Part shown: positions 46,069-57,894 of the stretch, piece by piece
Position numbering within the stretch: the first letter of the stretch is position 1
Layout of the letters: each line of letters begins with the position of its first letter
Assembly: GCA_910591455.2 (NCBI GenBank)
Contig: OU342809.1
Span: forward strand, 14,919,519-14,983,518
From: Pholis gunnellus
Lineage: Eukaryota; Chordata; Actinopteri; Perciformes; Pholidae
Direction: 5' to 3'
DNA: 64,000 nt
Program-made: the position numbers and the translations under genes
The notes under the pieces: model-generated
What the model was told of the DNA's origin: nothing
Seen by the model: only the letters and a program-made list of their open reading frames with translations
Databases searched by the model: none

Positions 46069-46412
46069 CATAGGGAGAGAAAGAGCGAGGGAGTGAGTTA
46101 GGGGTAAATAACATCTTCATCTCCACTCGCGTCTGCAGCGGCCAGTCAGTCAGGCATCATTAATCCAGTGTTGAGCCTCATCCGTTGTGTATTGGTTCAC
46201 TTTACAACACCATAGTGCTGTCTAAATATTGACAGAGCTCTGTTGTCTGGGTTATTGACTGTCATCAGAATGGTCCCCTTCAGAGCCGAGTGTAAAAGGG
46301 AACTGTGAACATCTCATGTGTGTGTGGGGGAGAAAGAGAGAGCCCTCGTCTGTGCAGAGTGCTGCCTTCCCATGGGCAGCACATGTAACAGCACAGGTTA
46401 GAGCCCACAAAA

Positions 46413-46438
46413 AACACACACACACACACACACACACA
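46413..46438 (+). repeat. (AC)13 microsatellite
   Basis: Preceded by AAAAA. Confidence 0.95.
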
Positions 46439-46717
46439 GCGCTTAAGACACATGCCTGCACACGACAACAACTTACACACTCAATCGTGGGCGCACAAAG
46501 AAGGGCTGTAGCTTCTCACAACTTGGCTGTCCTCTAAAATTCACTCACCTCAAATGATTTCTATGCAAATAGAGCCGCGGAGAAAAATGCAGCAGCTGAA
46601 TTAAATCCAAAACACATTTGGTCAAAAATCAATTCCCCTGGTCCTCCCCTCATCCACACAGACAGCCTACTCTCCCTATCCCTCAGCACACAGCCCTGGA
46701 CCGCTGATAAATATTCA

Positions 46718-46734
46718 TTTTTTTTTTTTTTTTT
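46718..46734 (+). repeat. T17 homopolymer
   Basis: Follows AATATTCA. Confidence 0.9.
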
Positions 46735-47433
46735 ATATTTATGTTACAGAAAAAAAGCTGTGATGGGCAAAATAGGAAAGCCTTCCCAACAAAAGCCTTC
46801 TGCAAACAAGCACGCACGCACACACACACACAAACAGGAGGACACACTTAAAGATGGACTCGCTATTTACTAATAATCAGATAACTACTGCAATGGAGAA
46901 ATAAAAAAATAACAGCAGATTTACATTCTGGTTTGAGTGTGTTATGCTTTGAACAGGTTGGATAGAGTGTGTGAGCAGCTTTCTGACCTCTGAGCACGTG
47001 GTGCTTTTAAAGTCCTTCTATCCTCCCTGTGTGCCGGAGCAACCTCCACTCTCCTAACACCACTTGAACATTCTCTCTTTACAGAAAGAGATGGTAATTA
47101 CTTGACAAATCACTGCCTCTTTTAAGTGCCAGATGAAAGAGTGTAAATGGGGGGAAATACGCAGGAAATGAAATAAAATACTTTTTTTTTTTACCTCCTG
47201 TTCTCCGTTAAGTGGCCAGAGAGGGAGAACTGGAGATATTTAATGTTGCTTAAATATGCAGTGTGATTCCACCCGCTGATTAAATTATAGCAGATGAGAT
47301 CTTCCGTTGGCTGGAAACTTGAAAAAGTCCAGAGCTGTTTAAAAATGCATCAAACATGCTGTTGGATTAGCTCTCTGTCTCTGTCTTTCTCCGTCTCGCT
47401 GAGGGGAGAGAGGGGAGGACCGAGCCATGCGGA

Positions 47434-47452
47434 GGGGGGGGGGGGGGGGGGG
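47434..47452 (+). repeat. G19 homopolymer
   Basis: Within a GGGGAGAG-rich stretch. Confidence 0.9.
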
Positions 47453-47611
47453 AGACAGAATCCACTCCGCTCACAAATGAGACTTATGCTGGTGTGTATG
47501 ACAGAGAGCAAATATGATAATAAGTCACAGCACACTTAAATAATGAAACGAATGGAAAAGGAATTATTTGAATTAAGTCAACGCGCTGAAAAATGTGACA
47601 AAATGTCTGCA

Positions 47612-47615
<4 letters not shown>

Positions 47616-47661
<46 letters not shown>

Positions 47662-47662
47662 C
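47616..47662 (+). repeat. (GT)16-(GA)7 compound tract
   Basis: GT passes directly into GA. Confidence 0.95.
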
Positions 47663-47918
47663 GTATTAATTAGTGTGTTTGCCAAATGGTCCAAGTGAGA
47701 GCCCACTGGGTCCTGTGCTCTGCACTTTTTTTGCCCTCTTCCTCCACTCTCTTCCTCTCCCTCTCCAGAGCCAAGATGTGCATATGTTTTGGGCTGCTTG
47801 AATTTCTCCGCTCATAATTGGGCTGACCTGCAGGGGGCCCTCATCCACTGGGACAACACTGTAAACATGAGTTTACTCTCTCTCTTTCTCTCTGGGTGGG
47901 AGAGCTGCTCTCAGCTCA

Positions 47919-47961
<43 letters not shown>

Positions 47962-47962
47962 A
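47919..47962 (+). repeat. (CT)9-(CA)13 compound tract
   Basis: CT passes directly into CA. Confidence 0.95.
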
Positions 47963-48628
47963 TGCTAGAAACACAATATAGCCAACTGATCAAACAAATA
48001 AACTACCATCCAAGACAACTAGAAAAGGGGCTTTACTCCGACCCTGTATTTCCAGGGATGAACAAAGAAACACAAACCGCTCAGAGCGCTGCTCCGGCTC
48101 AGTCAGTGACAGACAAAAATAAATAAATAATTAAAGCGCAAGAGAAACTGTTTGAAGAGTCAGAAGCTTCTAGCTCACCACATTGCATCAGAGGGCCAGT
48201 ATAGAGTACTTTCCTGCAGAGATGGGTAATGAAGGCGGGTGGGAAGTTATTCATACAAATCTTACCATGTAAGCACTTGTGTAGAGACATGATGTTTAAT
48301 TTGTAGTTTGAGCAAAAGAAGTTTTCAAGTCCGGCGGCAAATACGGCACAATAATGTCACACTTGAGTGGGCAAACAGGTCAAACCACCTCCATTGTGCT
48401 CCTTCGGGAGCAGCCAAAATGCAGCGTGGGACTGCGGCACACTGGGGGTTAACAGATTGAATGAGCTTTGGAGCGGTAATAGGTTGTCCAAAAATGTTAC
48501 TGCTTATCTTATATAGCATACTTCCACAATTTAGATGCTGTTTGCATGTCTGTGTGTACATGTTTTCATTTGGTTGTGTATGTGTACTGCATGTGTATCG
48601 GTGGGGGCTAAGAGTGGTACTGCCTTGT

Positions 48629-48660
48629 GTGTGTTTGTGTGTGTGCGTGCGTGCGTGCGT
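48629..48660 (+). repeat. (GT)/(GCGT) tract
   Basis: GT then four GCGT units. Confidence 0.9.
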
Positions 48661-48711
48661 TCCTGTCTGTGTGTGCACACATACGGTGTGCAGGCATGCT
48701 CCTGAGTTCAG

Positions 48712-48835
48712 AGGTAGTGACAGCTTTGACAGCTATACCTGCCAATGGCCAGATTCCGGCGATAACCCCTGCTGTCGCCACAAAGCCGACAGAAAGGCTC
48801 CAATTTCCCCCCCAGACACTGGGCCAGTCTGTGGA
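48712..48835 (+). promoter_or_regulatory. TGACAG-repeat block, MEIS/TGIF-like sites
   Basis: TGACAGC occurs at 48718-48724 and again at 48727-48733. The inverse GCTGTC follows near 48771. TGACAG is the MEIS/PREP/TGIF consensus. Two plus frames stay open across the block after an AG, and one reads VVTALTAIPANGQIP-like. No donor follows before a G-run at 48843, so I favour non-coding. Confidence 0.25.
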
Positions 48836-49210
48836 GGCAGAAGGGGGGGGGGGAGAGAGACAACCTCCAGCAATTCTCTACAATACACTCTCCTCATTCC
48901 ACCCCACTAACACATGAATGGGGTCCAATTGATTCTTTTTCACCCCAGTCCATTTTCCCACCCGGCCTGACACAGAGAGAGGATTTTGTGCTCATCTGCC
49001 CTTCCTTGTGTACTTCATATCGGGGAGAAGACTTATAGAAAGGGAAGGTAAAAAGGGGGGATCTTTATCAGAAAGCGAATTAACGCTCAAAGTGCTCCAT
49101 TTGGAAGGTATATCAGGCCAATCCATTAAAAGGGCCTTCAGAAAAGAGCCGGCACGGAGGACACCTTGAGAATGAACAGAAGACCTTGCTGAAACAGCAC
49201 TCTTCACACA

Positions 49211-49281
49211 GAGGAGGAGGAGGAAGGGAGGAAGAGAGAGAGAGAGAGAGAGAGAGAGTGTGAGTGAGTGAGTGAGTGAGT

Positions 49282-49320
<39 letters not shown>

Positions 49321-49343
49321 TGTGAGTGAGTGAGTGAGTGAGT

Positions 49344-49379
<36 letters not shown>

Positions 49380-49485
49380 GAGAGAGAGTGTGAGTGAGTG
49401 AGAGAGAGAGAGAAAGAGAGAGAAAGAGAGAGTGAGTTAGTGAGAGACAGTAGAGAGAGACAGTGAGGGAGAGAGAGCGAGAGTA
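49211..49485 (+). repeat. GA/GTGA satellite with higher-order units
   Basis: A 270-base purine-rich array alternates (GA) runs with blocks beginning AGTGTGAGTGAG at 49258, 49319 and 49387. This gives a higher-order period of 61-68 bases. On the minus strand it yields Ser/Leu/Thr shadow frames, which are not genes. Confidence 0.95.
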
Positions 49486-49647
49486 CATGGGTCGTGCCAC
49501 GTATGGCTGCATAATCACCTGCTAAATAAGGATTTTACTTGTTATAATAGTTGTAATTCAGACCATTGTTTTCGTTCAGATTTGTCTCATGAATGTCCAA
49601 GAGTAAATAACTTTTGTTCACATTTCCAGTACAAATTCTCAGTTTCT

Positions 49648-49662
49648 CGCACACGCACACGC

Positions 49663-49741
<79 letters not shown>
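49648..49741 (+). repeat. (ACACGC)3-(AC)36 tract
   Basis: Three CACACG units, then a perfect AC run of about 72 bases. Confidence 0.95.
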
Positions 49742-49743
<2 letters not shown>

Positions 49744-49959
49744 CCTGTGTGCACTTCCTCTCTATTGCTCTGTGAAACACACTAACACAGCCACACATGC
49801 ACGGACACACCTGCTCCAGCAGTGAGTTCCATTAATCTTCTCCCAGGCCCCGTCCTCTGCGGGCTGACCCAGGTGAGGGAGGGGGAGGCTGGGGTCAGAG
49901 GCTAGAGGGGTCCCCCTGTCTGGATGGGGGCCTCGCGAACATTAGCCCCTGGCCAGTGA

Positions 49960-49983
49960 GGGGGGGGGGGGGGGGGGGGGGGG
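49960..49983 (+). repeat. G24 homopolymer
   Basis: Follows GGCCAGTGA and is flanked by further G-rich sequence from 49860. Confidence 0.9.
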
Positions 49984-50780
49984 ACCACACCATACTGACT
50001 GTGAGGGGGGCCAGCGATTAGTGAAGGAAAAGTGACTTCTGAGAGAATCTAAAGGTGGAAGTCACTCTGGACAAATGGAATTCAACTATCTGCTGCATGT
50101 GACTGCATGTGACGCTAATAAAGACAACACAACAGAAGAGCAATACAAGATCACTACCTTTAGCGCTTTGATTCAAAATTGTTGATTTTTTTTGTGCAGT
50201 AGTGCAGTGTAACCGACCCCGTTTTTTGAATTTACGACTGCACGCACAGTGAGTGTTGATTGTTTTTGCCCACACACGCAGACATCCCATGAACTGCGTC
50301 CACTACTCTACTACACAACCATTTTTACTTTATCCATTCCTGAAGACCAAGCGGCAAACTTAACAGAGAGAGCAATTCAAGTCTTCCGTCTAATGCATTA
50401 ATAATGCAATACTGTAATAATTAATAAATATCATGCTCATAATTTATCAATAAAGCTGTCTTATAAAAAGTCAACTTCAATTAAAATACATCTCCGGTAC
50501 ACATCGTCTTCATGTATGGAGCCTCCATTCCAAACCTTGATGTGCGTCCCTGTGTGACTGGTGGAGGATACGCAGCCACCGGCCACTAACATCCGAGCCC
50601 GTCTTCATCCACCAACGATAGTTTGTAAAACATCCTATCAGCAGAAATTGACAAAACGGTCATTATTTACCCAAAGCTGCTGCGCTCATATCGCTCATTG
50701 ATCGCAACTGTCTCCGCAGACAAACGGCAATAAACAAAGCACCAAAAATGGATCAAGCAAAGTGCTTTTGTCTCTTACAG

Positions 50781-50892
50781 ATGGAGTCTGTGCCACCGTG
50801 CAGATCACTCCAGAGCTGACCTCATCCCCAGCTTGAGAACAGAGACCCGGCCCCGGGGGTGATCCTGCCTTTTTATGTGCCTACTCTCCAGG
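50781..50892 (+). ncRNA. Possible non-coding or terminal exon
   Basis: A strong acceptor (tttgtctcttacag, ending 50780) and a strong donor (CCAGG then gtaaga, from 50893) bracket 112 bases. All three frames contain a stop, so if spliced this would be UTR or lncRNA sequence, or a terminal coding exon. No transcript evidence is available and the call rests on splice-like signals alone. Confidence 0.12.
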
Positions 50893-51082
50893 GTAAGACC
50901 CCAAACAAGCAGCCCTTCTGTCTGGAGCACCTACCAAAGAACAGAGACTCAACTCTTCCCCTGGCATTATCGAGAAGCTCAATGAACGGGGGAGGACACA
51001 CAAATGATACAGAGAGTAAGTGAGCAGAGAGAGAGACAGGCGAGGGGAAAAGAGCCAGAAGAAAGAAGTCTCGTTCGTATTA

Positions 51083-51110
51083 ACGTACGTACACAAGCAC
51101 ACACGTACGT
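51083..51110. repeat. Pair of ACGTACGT palindromes
   Basis: ACGTACGT at 51083-51090 and again at 51103-51110, exactly 20 bases apart, within CA-like sequence. Confidence 0.8.
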
Positions 51111-51465
51111 GAGACTTGGCAGCATTTGGAAAGGAACTCTAGTCATCAAGAAATGCTTTATTTAAAAAAAAAACTCCTCTCTCCGCACAACAACAACTCT
51201 CCACTCCTTCCCTTTCATTCTGTCATCCTGCGATCTCATATTCACTGCGAGGTGTTGACGATCGTAATGACCGTGATGATGACGATGACTGCATGCGGTT
51301 TGTGTTCACTGCGTGTTTCTTTGAGCGCCACAGTGATGGAAGACTTAATCCAGGTTCAGATCCAGAAGTAAGATATAAGACAACGTTATAAAAACAGCCC
51401 ATAAAAACATAAAAACACACACTCATCTATTCCTTACTACATACCCTCCCACCTACTGCTTACTC

Positions 51466-51483
51466 ACACACACACACACACAC
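51466..51483 (+). repeat. (CA)9 microsatellite
   Basis: Followed by CGCATACACACACA. Confidence 0.9.
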
Positions 51484-51833
51484 GCATACACACACAGACA
51501 TGAAAGTATCTGATATGCGAGGCGTGTTGATCCTGTTTATAATGGCGAGTTTCCTGGTGTAAGCTGTTGGTCTCCCCTAGCGTTGGTCTCCCTCTTCTCT
51601 CAAGCCCCTCATCTCTAATGCATGAGCCAGTCAGAGAGACCGCGGAGGCCAAAGAACGAGCAAAAGGGAGAGCGAGGGAGCGAGAGCGGACAGAGGGAGA
51701 GGCCAACCCCGGCACTGCGGCGCAACACTTTCATATTCTAATAAACCCAACATGAATACACCCGTACACAGAAAGGGAGGAAATTGCATTTCTAAAACTC
51801 TCTCTGTATCAAAGGGCATTCCGCTGAACATCT

Positions 51834-51835
<2 letters not shown>

Positions 51836-51878
<43 letters not shown>

Positions 51879-51887
51879 AGAGAGAGA
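51836..51887 (+). repeat. (CA)20-(GA)7 compound tract
   Basis: CA passes directly into GA. Confidence 0.95.
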
Positions 51888-52018
51888 CACACATAAACAT
51901 GCAGTCCGGCATTTTCCAAACCGGGAAAAAAATGAACTAACGCAAACATACACGCACGCACACGGGGCAGGCTCAGAGGGATTACAGTCTGCTGACGACA
52001 GCAGTTGAATACACTCAT

Positions 52019-52043
52019 ACACACACACACACACACACACACA
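52019..52043 (+). repeat. (AC)12 microsatellite
   Basis: Perfect tract. Confidence 0.95.
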
Positions 52044-53986
52044 GTCATAAAAACACAGAAAAACTTAAGAGAAGTTTTGTTTGAGGAAGTTGTAACCACA
52101 TGTCAGACGCGTGGAAACGGTGAAAAAAACAATCTCTCTGATTATATCGATGGGTCGCTGCGAGCGTGTGGAAAGCAAGTGATGCGACGTTGTGAAACAG
52201 CAAAACAGACAGGTAGAGTGAGACAAAGAGCGGATCAGAGAGCGAAGATCCGGAGCAGAGAGGCAAATATTGTGCAAAACACGTACGCCGAACTCCCGGC
52301 TCAGACGGGTGCCTCATTTCTGGCCCCATCTCCTTTAGAGCAAGCCATTTAATTTCAGGCCGCTGATACCCATCCCTCCTTTCACAAGAGTTAATATCCC
52401 ATTCTCCCTCCTTCTCTCTGCTGCTGTGTGATGGAGTCTCAGTGACAGCCTGTAATGCAGGCCTGTATGCATTGATTATATGACACCCTCCATTCAGGTG
52501 TGCTATTAAAGTTCCCCTCCTCTCTTCCTTTCTGCTCTGCCAGTGGAATAATGTCCAATAATAAGAGGAGCAGGTGACTGGAGGCGAGCGAGAGCCGGGC
52601 TGGCCCCCGACAGAAACACACTGGTTCTCTGGTCAGGACGAGATGAAGATACGCCCATGTTTTTCAACCCCAGCACCGGAAGCCATAGAGGAACAGGGTG
52701 GGGGAGTGCATAATTGCATTTAAATTACATGACCATACCCCTTGTCTGGCTGCATATCTGCACCCATGTAAAAATCAACCCACCCCACCTTCTGTAGCTC
52801 CCCTCCCCCAGCACTCAGCGAGGACGCCCTCGTGTCCGTCCCACACATGAGCACGCAGCAGTACAGCACACGGAGAATATGCCTTCAATTAGTGTTCAAT
52901 AATGAGTGCGTCTCTGTGTATGCACCATGGGGTTGAACAAGAACTTGACACGGCGATATAACTAGATGCTCCTGGGGAAAGGTAAGTAGAAATGCTGATG
53001 GAGAATAAGCTTAATAGGCGGCTGACCAACACCAAACACATATGAATGAATTGATCACATTAATCAAATGAAAAGGAAAGAAAAAAGCGAGGCAAACTGG
53101 AATAAAATAAAGGACCATGGCCAAATCAAAAACTGTATAACTCAAACAAAACTTGAGTAAAAAACTGCACTCATTATTAAATCACCACAGAGATTTAAAA
53201 AGTCATACAAACCCGACTAGACAGAGATTAGTCTCTGTGTTTACGCGACGCAGCGGCGGATGAAAGAGGGAAGCTAAACTTCCTCCAGTCCCCAGTGGAA
53301 CTTAACGAGAGCATTAAACACTAAACTCGACACAAATATAATACTAAAAACAAGGGGCATCGTGGCGAGCTGCAAACACAAACACAACTGCCTCAAATTA
53401 CGGAATAAGTGGCATTTTGTAGCAGCCACAACCCAACATGGAAACTCTGACTGAGCAAGTGCGACTGTTAACCTTAAGGTGAGAGAAGCCAGGCTCATGT
53501 TGGTGGCTCAGTAAAGACAGTACCAGTGGATCCATTATGAACCCAACAGAGTCATGGTCACTGTTAACATCTGTCATGATACCAAATGTTGACATTACAT
53601 TAAAACCAAGTCTAATCTTTTAAGTTTAAACACACATTTTCTTCCTTCCTCCTTGAGTATGTTTTTTTTAATGTGCATTAACATTTAGGTTCCACACCTG
53701 AATTCAAGACATAACACAGCATTTCATATCCATGTGATGAGATAATGAGGCCATGATGAAATGAATACCTGACTGGAAATGTAAAGTCTATCCTGCAGGT
53801 TGGTACACACACCCATTATAGTAACTAAATCAGGTCATATTATTCCAGCTGTACCCAGCCTTAGACAGACAACATCTTTAAGCCTTCTGCTCTCACCCAC
53901 ACAGTGTTGCTGCTGCGTCGCACAGCGGTCTACCTTCACCATCTCTGCCTTCTCTTTCTGTCTTTCTGGGAAGCTCCGGGCCGAGA

Positions 53987-54022
53987 ATAGAGCTCAGAGC
54001 TCTATGGTTTACATAAACCACA
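53987..54022. promoter_or_regulatory. Two abutting palindromes with RUNX-like motif
   Basis: ATAGAGCTC (53987-53995), one base, then its inverse GAGCTCTAT (53997-54005). This is followed by TGGTTTA (54005-54011), CA, then TAAACCA (54014-54020). AACCACA at 54016-54022 matches the RUNX consensus. Both palindromes are perfect. A binding platform or a small hairpin pair are both possible. Confidence 0.35.
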
Positions 54023-54040
54023 ATACCTTCTCAGCTTGGA

Positions 54041-54053
54041 GGGGGGGGGGGGG
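54041..54053 (+). repeat. G13 homopolymer
   Basis: Twenty bases after the double palindrome. Confidence 0.9.
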
Positions 54054-54700
54054 AGACACAAGCATCTGTTTTTGTTTGCATTTTATTCCAAAACATAAAA
54101 TTGAATCAATCTTTTAATACTCTGGATTGTATAAACATGGGAGAGAACTGCTTGAATAAATATCAAGAATGAAAATGGATTTCTCGTCGCTGACTATTAT
54201 CTATGTGGTTTATTTATGAACACCACGGCGGGTGCCAAAATAGGCCAGACATAAAAATACAGAGATAATGTGTTTAGCCTTTTTTTTTCCATTTTCTTCT
54301 TTTTTTAAGTGAAAGAATAAATATTGGGATTTACATCACATTTACATTTTTATCAAAATCAAGTTGGGTGCCGCTAAACCTGTGTGCACCAGTTTCAATC
54401 CGCGGTTGCCAGGACAACTGTGAAAATAACAAGAGCAACATGACACTGACATCTTTAACAGGAAAATCATTAAAAGCAACATGAGGGGCCAGATGATGCT
54501 GTCTGTGCCACAGTCAGTCTGTGACTGATAAACACCACGCTGGATCCATAAATAGACTAATAGCTCTTTCACTGCTCCCACTACAACGCACTCAGTCAGG
54601 ACGGTTAGTGGGTGTTTTTGTAAAAACGATAGATAAAATCCTCTCAATCTCAGAGACTCATAACAGTGGTGTGTAACATCAGACACAGTGGGAGCTGCCG

Positions 54701-54771
<71 letters not shown>
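54701..54771 (+). repeat. GCGCGC-(CA)33 tract
   Basis: GCGCGC followed by a perfect CA run. Alternating and Z-DNA-prone. Confidence 0.95.
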
Positions 54772-54775
<4 letters not shown>

Positions 54776-55364
54776 AAGCAGACACACACCTAAACATATC
54801 CCAGGGCCATCTATCGCTGGCCACGGAACACCCGCCAACACTTAACTACTTCTCATACACACATATATTCATAAGGTATTATGCAGAATAACAGTTTTAT
54901 GGATTTTAAATGGCATTCATTTACGAACACTGTGGCTAGCCATCACATGGAAGGGCTATTTTATCCCCTCTTAATGTAGATTAGTCTTCCTGGGTGAGAT
55001 GCAGAGGGAGGTCCGGGACATTAGGGAAGTTGGATCTGTCTTCAGCAACTGATTAAACACTGGGCCGAGGTGAAGGAAGAGAAAGGGATCGCATCAATTG
55101 GGACTGAAGCCCGAATGCATAATGGCACCATCACATGAATGCTGTGCCTCCATTTATATCCTTTTGACTGTAAGGATTCTAGATAACAAGAAGCCTTTTC
55201 CGTCCATATTTCTTCTACCTCAAGATTTTTTACGAGCGGCGCTCCGGTTATTACACGTACACCGAGTACACAGAGTGAAACAAACTTCACACAACCAGCA
55301 CTGAGAACCACAGCAGATCCTCCACAGCCTGGGAGATGACTTTCTATAGTCTGTGCACGCTCCA

Positions 55365-55410
55365 GTGTGTGTGTGTGTGTGTGTGTGTGGGTGTGTGTGT
55401 ATATGTGTGA
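55365..55410 (+). repeat. (GT) tract, one interruption
   Basis: GT with a GGG interruption at 55389-55391, then ATATGTGTG. Confidence 0.95.
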
Positions 55411-56028
55411 CAGGTTTATAGGAGTCATTTATCCTGCTCAGCGGGCTAGTGTAGTGCCGAATGGTGGCCTGAGTGCCAGGCGTAGCTTATTGTTGTGTAG
55501 CCTTTATGGGCTACATTAAGTACAGCTGAGTGAGAGGGAAACATACAGTACAATACCCTGAGCTCACACATGTCATACACACAGAGATTAACTACCTCCC
55601 TGGGCCCAGGGCAGGCCTGCATCCGCTCAGCACAGAGTGGACCCTGGCACAGTCCCTCCAACTGCACCGCAGACATGGGCGAAGGTATGCGAGTGTGTGA
55701 CGATGTATGCGGGTACTGAAACTAATTAAGTCAAAAGTTCAGGAAGCATTTGAACTGAGAGTCTCCAAAATCATTCTTATCGATACTTGGCCTGTTTAAG
55801 ATTACGGAGGCGGAGTTTGGTCTCAGGTAGACGAGGCAGTATTTCAGTCAGAAGCAGCGCAGCCCAGATGGTGAGAGATCAGAGCGGGTCATTAAAAAGC
55901 CTCCCTCTCCACTCCTCTGATCAATCTGAGCTGTAAAAAAACAACACGGGTCACATATCACCACTGGACTGCTCATGATTGGCTTCGTTAATAAAGAAAT
56001 ACAAATAAATAAAACACAGAAGTGTGCG

Positions 56029-56030
<2 letters not shown>

Positions 56031-56076
<46 letters not shown>
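56031..56076 (+). repeat. (CA)23 microsatellite
   Basis: Perfect tract. Confidence 0.95.
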
Positions 56077-56080
<4 letters not shown>

Positions 56081-56173
56081 ACACTTGTTCTCAGACACAC
56101 TGGCACAGACAAACGGGTCCAACAGTCAGGCGATTTGAAAAGCAGTTTTATTCTCTCACTTACCCACTTATAA

Positions 56174-56186
56174 CCCCCCCCCCCCC
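56174..56186 (+). repeat. C13 homopolymer
   Basis: Followed by AGCATG. Confidence 0.9.
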
Positions 56187-56459
56187 AGCATGTCTGCTTT
56201 TTTGAAAGCTTCATAAGCGTCGCCTCTTCAACTGTGTTCCACCGTGTAAAAATAGAGGCCATTATATTGCCTAATGCCTACCTGCCAGCCCTCTATGCTC
56301 CCTCCTGTACACGGAGGCTTTTACATGATGAGGTGGCTGACATGTTCCACACACACCATCCATTACCATATGTACACTGGATGAGACTCAGCCTGCGCAA
56401 CTTATACAAATGCATGTTTGGTATGCCCTGTGGGGGTGGGAGACATACGCGCACACGCA

Positions 56460-56461
<2 letters not shown>

Positions 56462-56547
<86 letters not shown>
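56462..56547 (+). repeat. (CA)43 microsatellite, longest perfect tract
   Basis: Eighty-six uninterrupted bases preceded by CGCGCACACGCACT. Confidence 0.95.
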
Positions 56548-56549
<2 letters not shown>

Positions 56550-57370
56550 ACACGCTTGAACAAAGGGATGCGCAAACTCTCTCCCATACAAATATAACGG
56601 CAGCTCTGTGATGCTATGCCACTTGTATTAACAGCAGGATGCTTTTAAAGTAAATAAAAAACATTACAGCCGGCTCTCTGGGTGAGGCTTGGTCCTGCTT
56701 CTCAGAGGCTCGCTCTGTGTATGTGCGTGTTTGCGTTTGTGTATGTGTGTACGTGTGTCCGCGTGCGACTAGAAGAGGGGGGCAATCCTCTGCTCTGGGG
56801 CGGCGGTTCCTCTCTAATTGCCCCTCTAGGTGCCTGTGTGCTGGAGAGCTGAACTGAGGGTAAACACAGATCTAGAGATGATTAATAGCCAGAGGTCAGG
56901 GCGGAGCACAAACAGGCAGTGAGGCTGAGACCTCACTCCAGCCTTCCTCGGCCGTCCAAAACTACACACACACATGCACACACTGCACGCCAGTAAAGTC
57001 CATTTTTCCGACAGCAGATCGCTACATGTGTTCACGCTCGCACATACAAATCCCAAAACATCCATCCATCCCCGGGTCCTCTGAGCAGAGTGGAGGAGAA
57101 GGCTGGAGATAAAAGAAGAAGAAGACTGAGCAGGTCAGTCGGGGGTGAGGGTGAAAAGTTAAAGTTGAAGGGTGAAGGGGAAGGGTGAGGGTCACAGTAT
57201 CCAAGTCCATAACAAGCCCTGATCAATACATGACCAGGAAGCCTTGAGGTCCTGTTTCTCCTGCATCCCTATGCAGCTGTAGGTGGTCTTCCACAGATTT
57301 TACACTGTAGCAGAGAAAGACGCACACACTGCTCTCATTACCTGCCCACTTTGTCTTCTCTGTCCCCTGA

Positions 57371-57371
<1 letters not shown>

Positions 57372-57409
<38 letters not shown>
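57372..57409 (+). repeat. (AC)19 microsatellite
   Basis: Perfect tract. Confidence 0.95.
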
Positions 57410-57411
<2 letters not shown>

Positions 57412-57475
57412 GTCTCTTCCCTACACTGCATCCCATGCACACATTTCTATCTCTTGCACCAATCTGCACACAATA

Positions 57476-57509
57476 TACACACACACACACACACACACAT
57501 ACACACACA
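57476..57509 (+). repeat. (AC)16 microsatellite
   Basis: One ATA interruption. Confidence 0.95.
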
Positions 57510-57639
57510 GCACAGCCCGAGCTGAATGGAGTCAGGTTGGGCGTCCCTTCATTTTTCATGCAAACGGTAATTTAGTGAGACTGCCTATTGATTGAGCGCC
57601 GCTTGTCTCCCAAACAATGCCACTTCAATCAGCGGACCA

Positions 57640-57716
57640 GGGGGGGGAGGGGGGGGACCGGGGGCGAGGGAGGAGATGGAGGGGAGAGGGGGGGGGCGGG
57701 GGGGGCGGAGGGAGGG
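57640..57716 (+). repeat. G-rich tract, G-quadruplex-prone
   Basis: Ten or more runs of three to ten G within 77 bases, spaced by one to four other bases. Confidence 0.9.
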
Positions 57717-57863
57717 CTGCCGATAGCTGCAGTGACTGATTTAAGAGATGGATAAAAAGCAGATACGTCCCCCGCCCCTGTACTGATTAATGACAGTGGC
57801 CAGAGCAGCCCTGGACTATGCATCATGATTTAACCACCAGCCCCTCATCTAAAGATTAGCGTG

Positions 57864-57867
<4 letters not shown>

Positions 57868-57894
<27 letters not shown>
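57868..57894 (+). repeat. (CA)13 microsatellite
   Basis: Preceded by GTGCACG. Confidence 0.95.

Larger units (their letters stand above)
42432..46410. other. Non-coding stretch with several candidate elements
   Basis: Outside the listed palindrome, candidate exon, Z-DNA tract and enhancer-like blocks I see nothing definite. At 45193 an acceptor-like tgtgtgtacag is followed by about 150 open bases (GDYAVSISPGH on) ending in TGA without a donor. Confidence 0.5.
49984..53986. other. Non-coding stretch
   Basis: Mixed sequence with the weak exon at 50781, the ACGTACGT pair and CA tracts. 52640-53790 has no repeats and no gene that I can support. Confidence 0.55.

Noticed and set aside
48712..48917. 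Exon reading VVTALTAIPANGQIPAIT
   Set aside because: The peptide looks plausible but there is no donor, a second frame is also open, and the DNA carries repeated TGACAG sites. Kept as a regulatory candidate.
54342..54824. 160-codon minus-strand frame
   Set aside because: Half is a Cys-Val run from the CA array. The remainder has hydrophobic stretches but no splice or start support.
56234..56611. 125-codon plus-strand frame
   Set aside because: More than a third is His-Thr from (CA)43, and no support was found for the rest.
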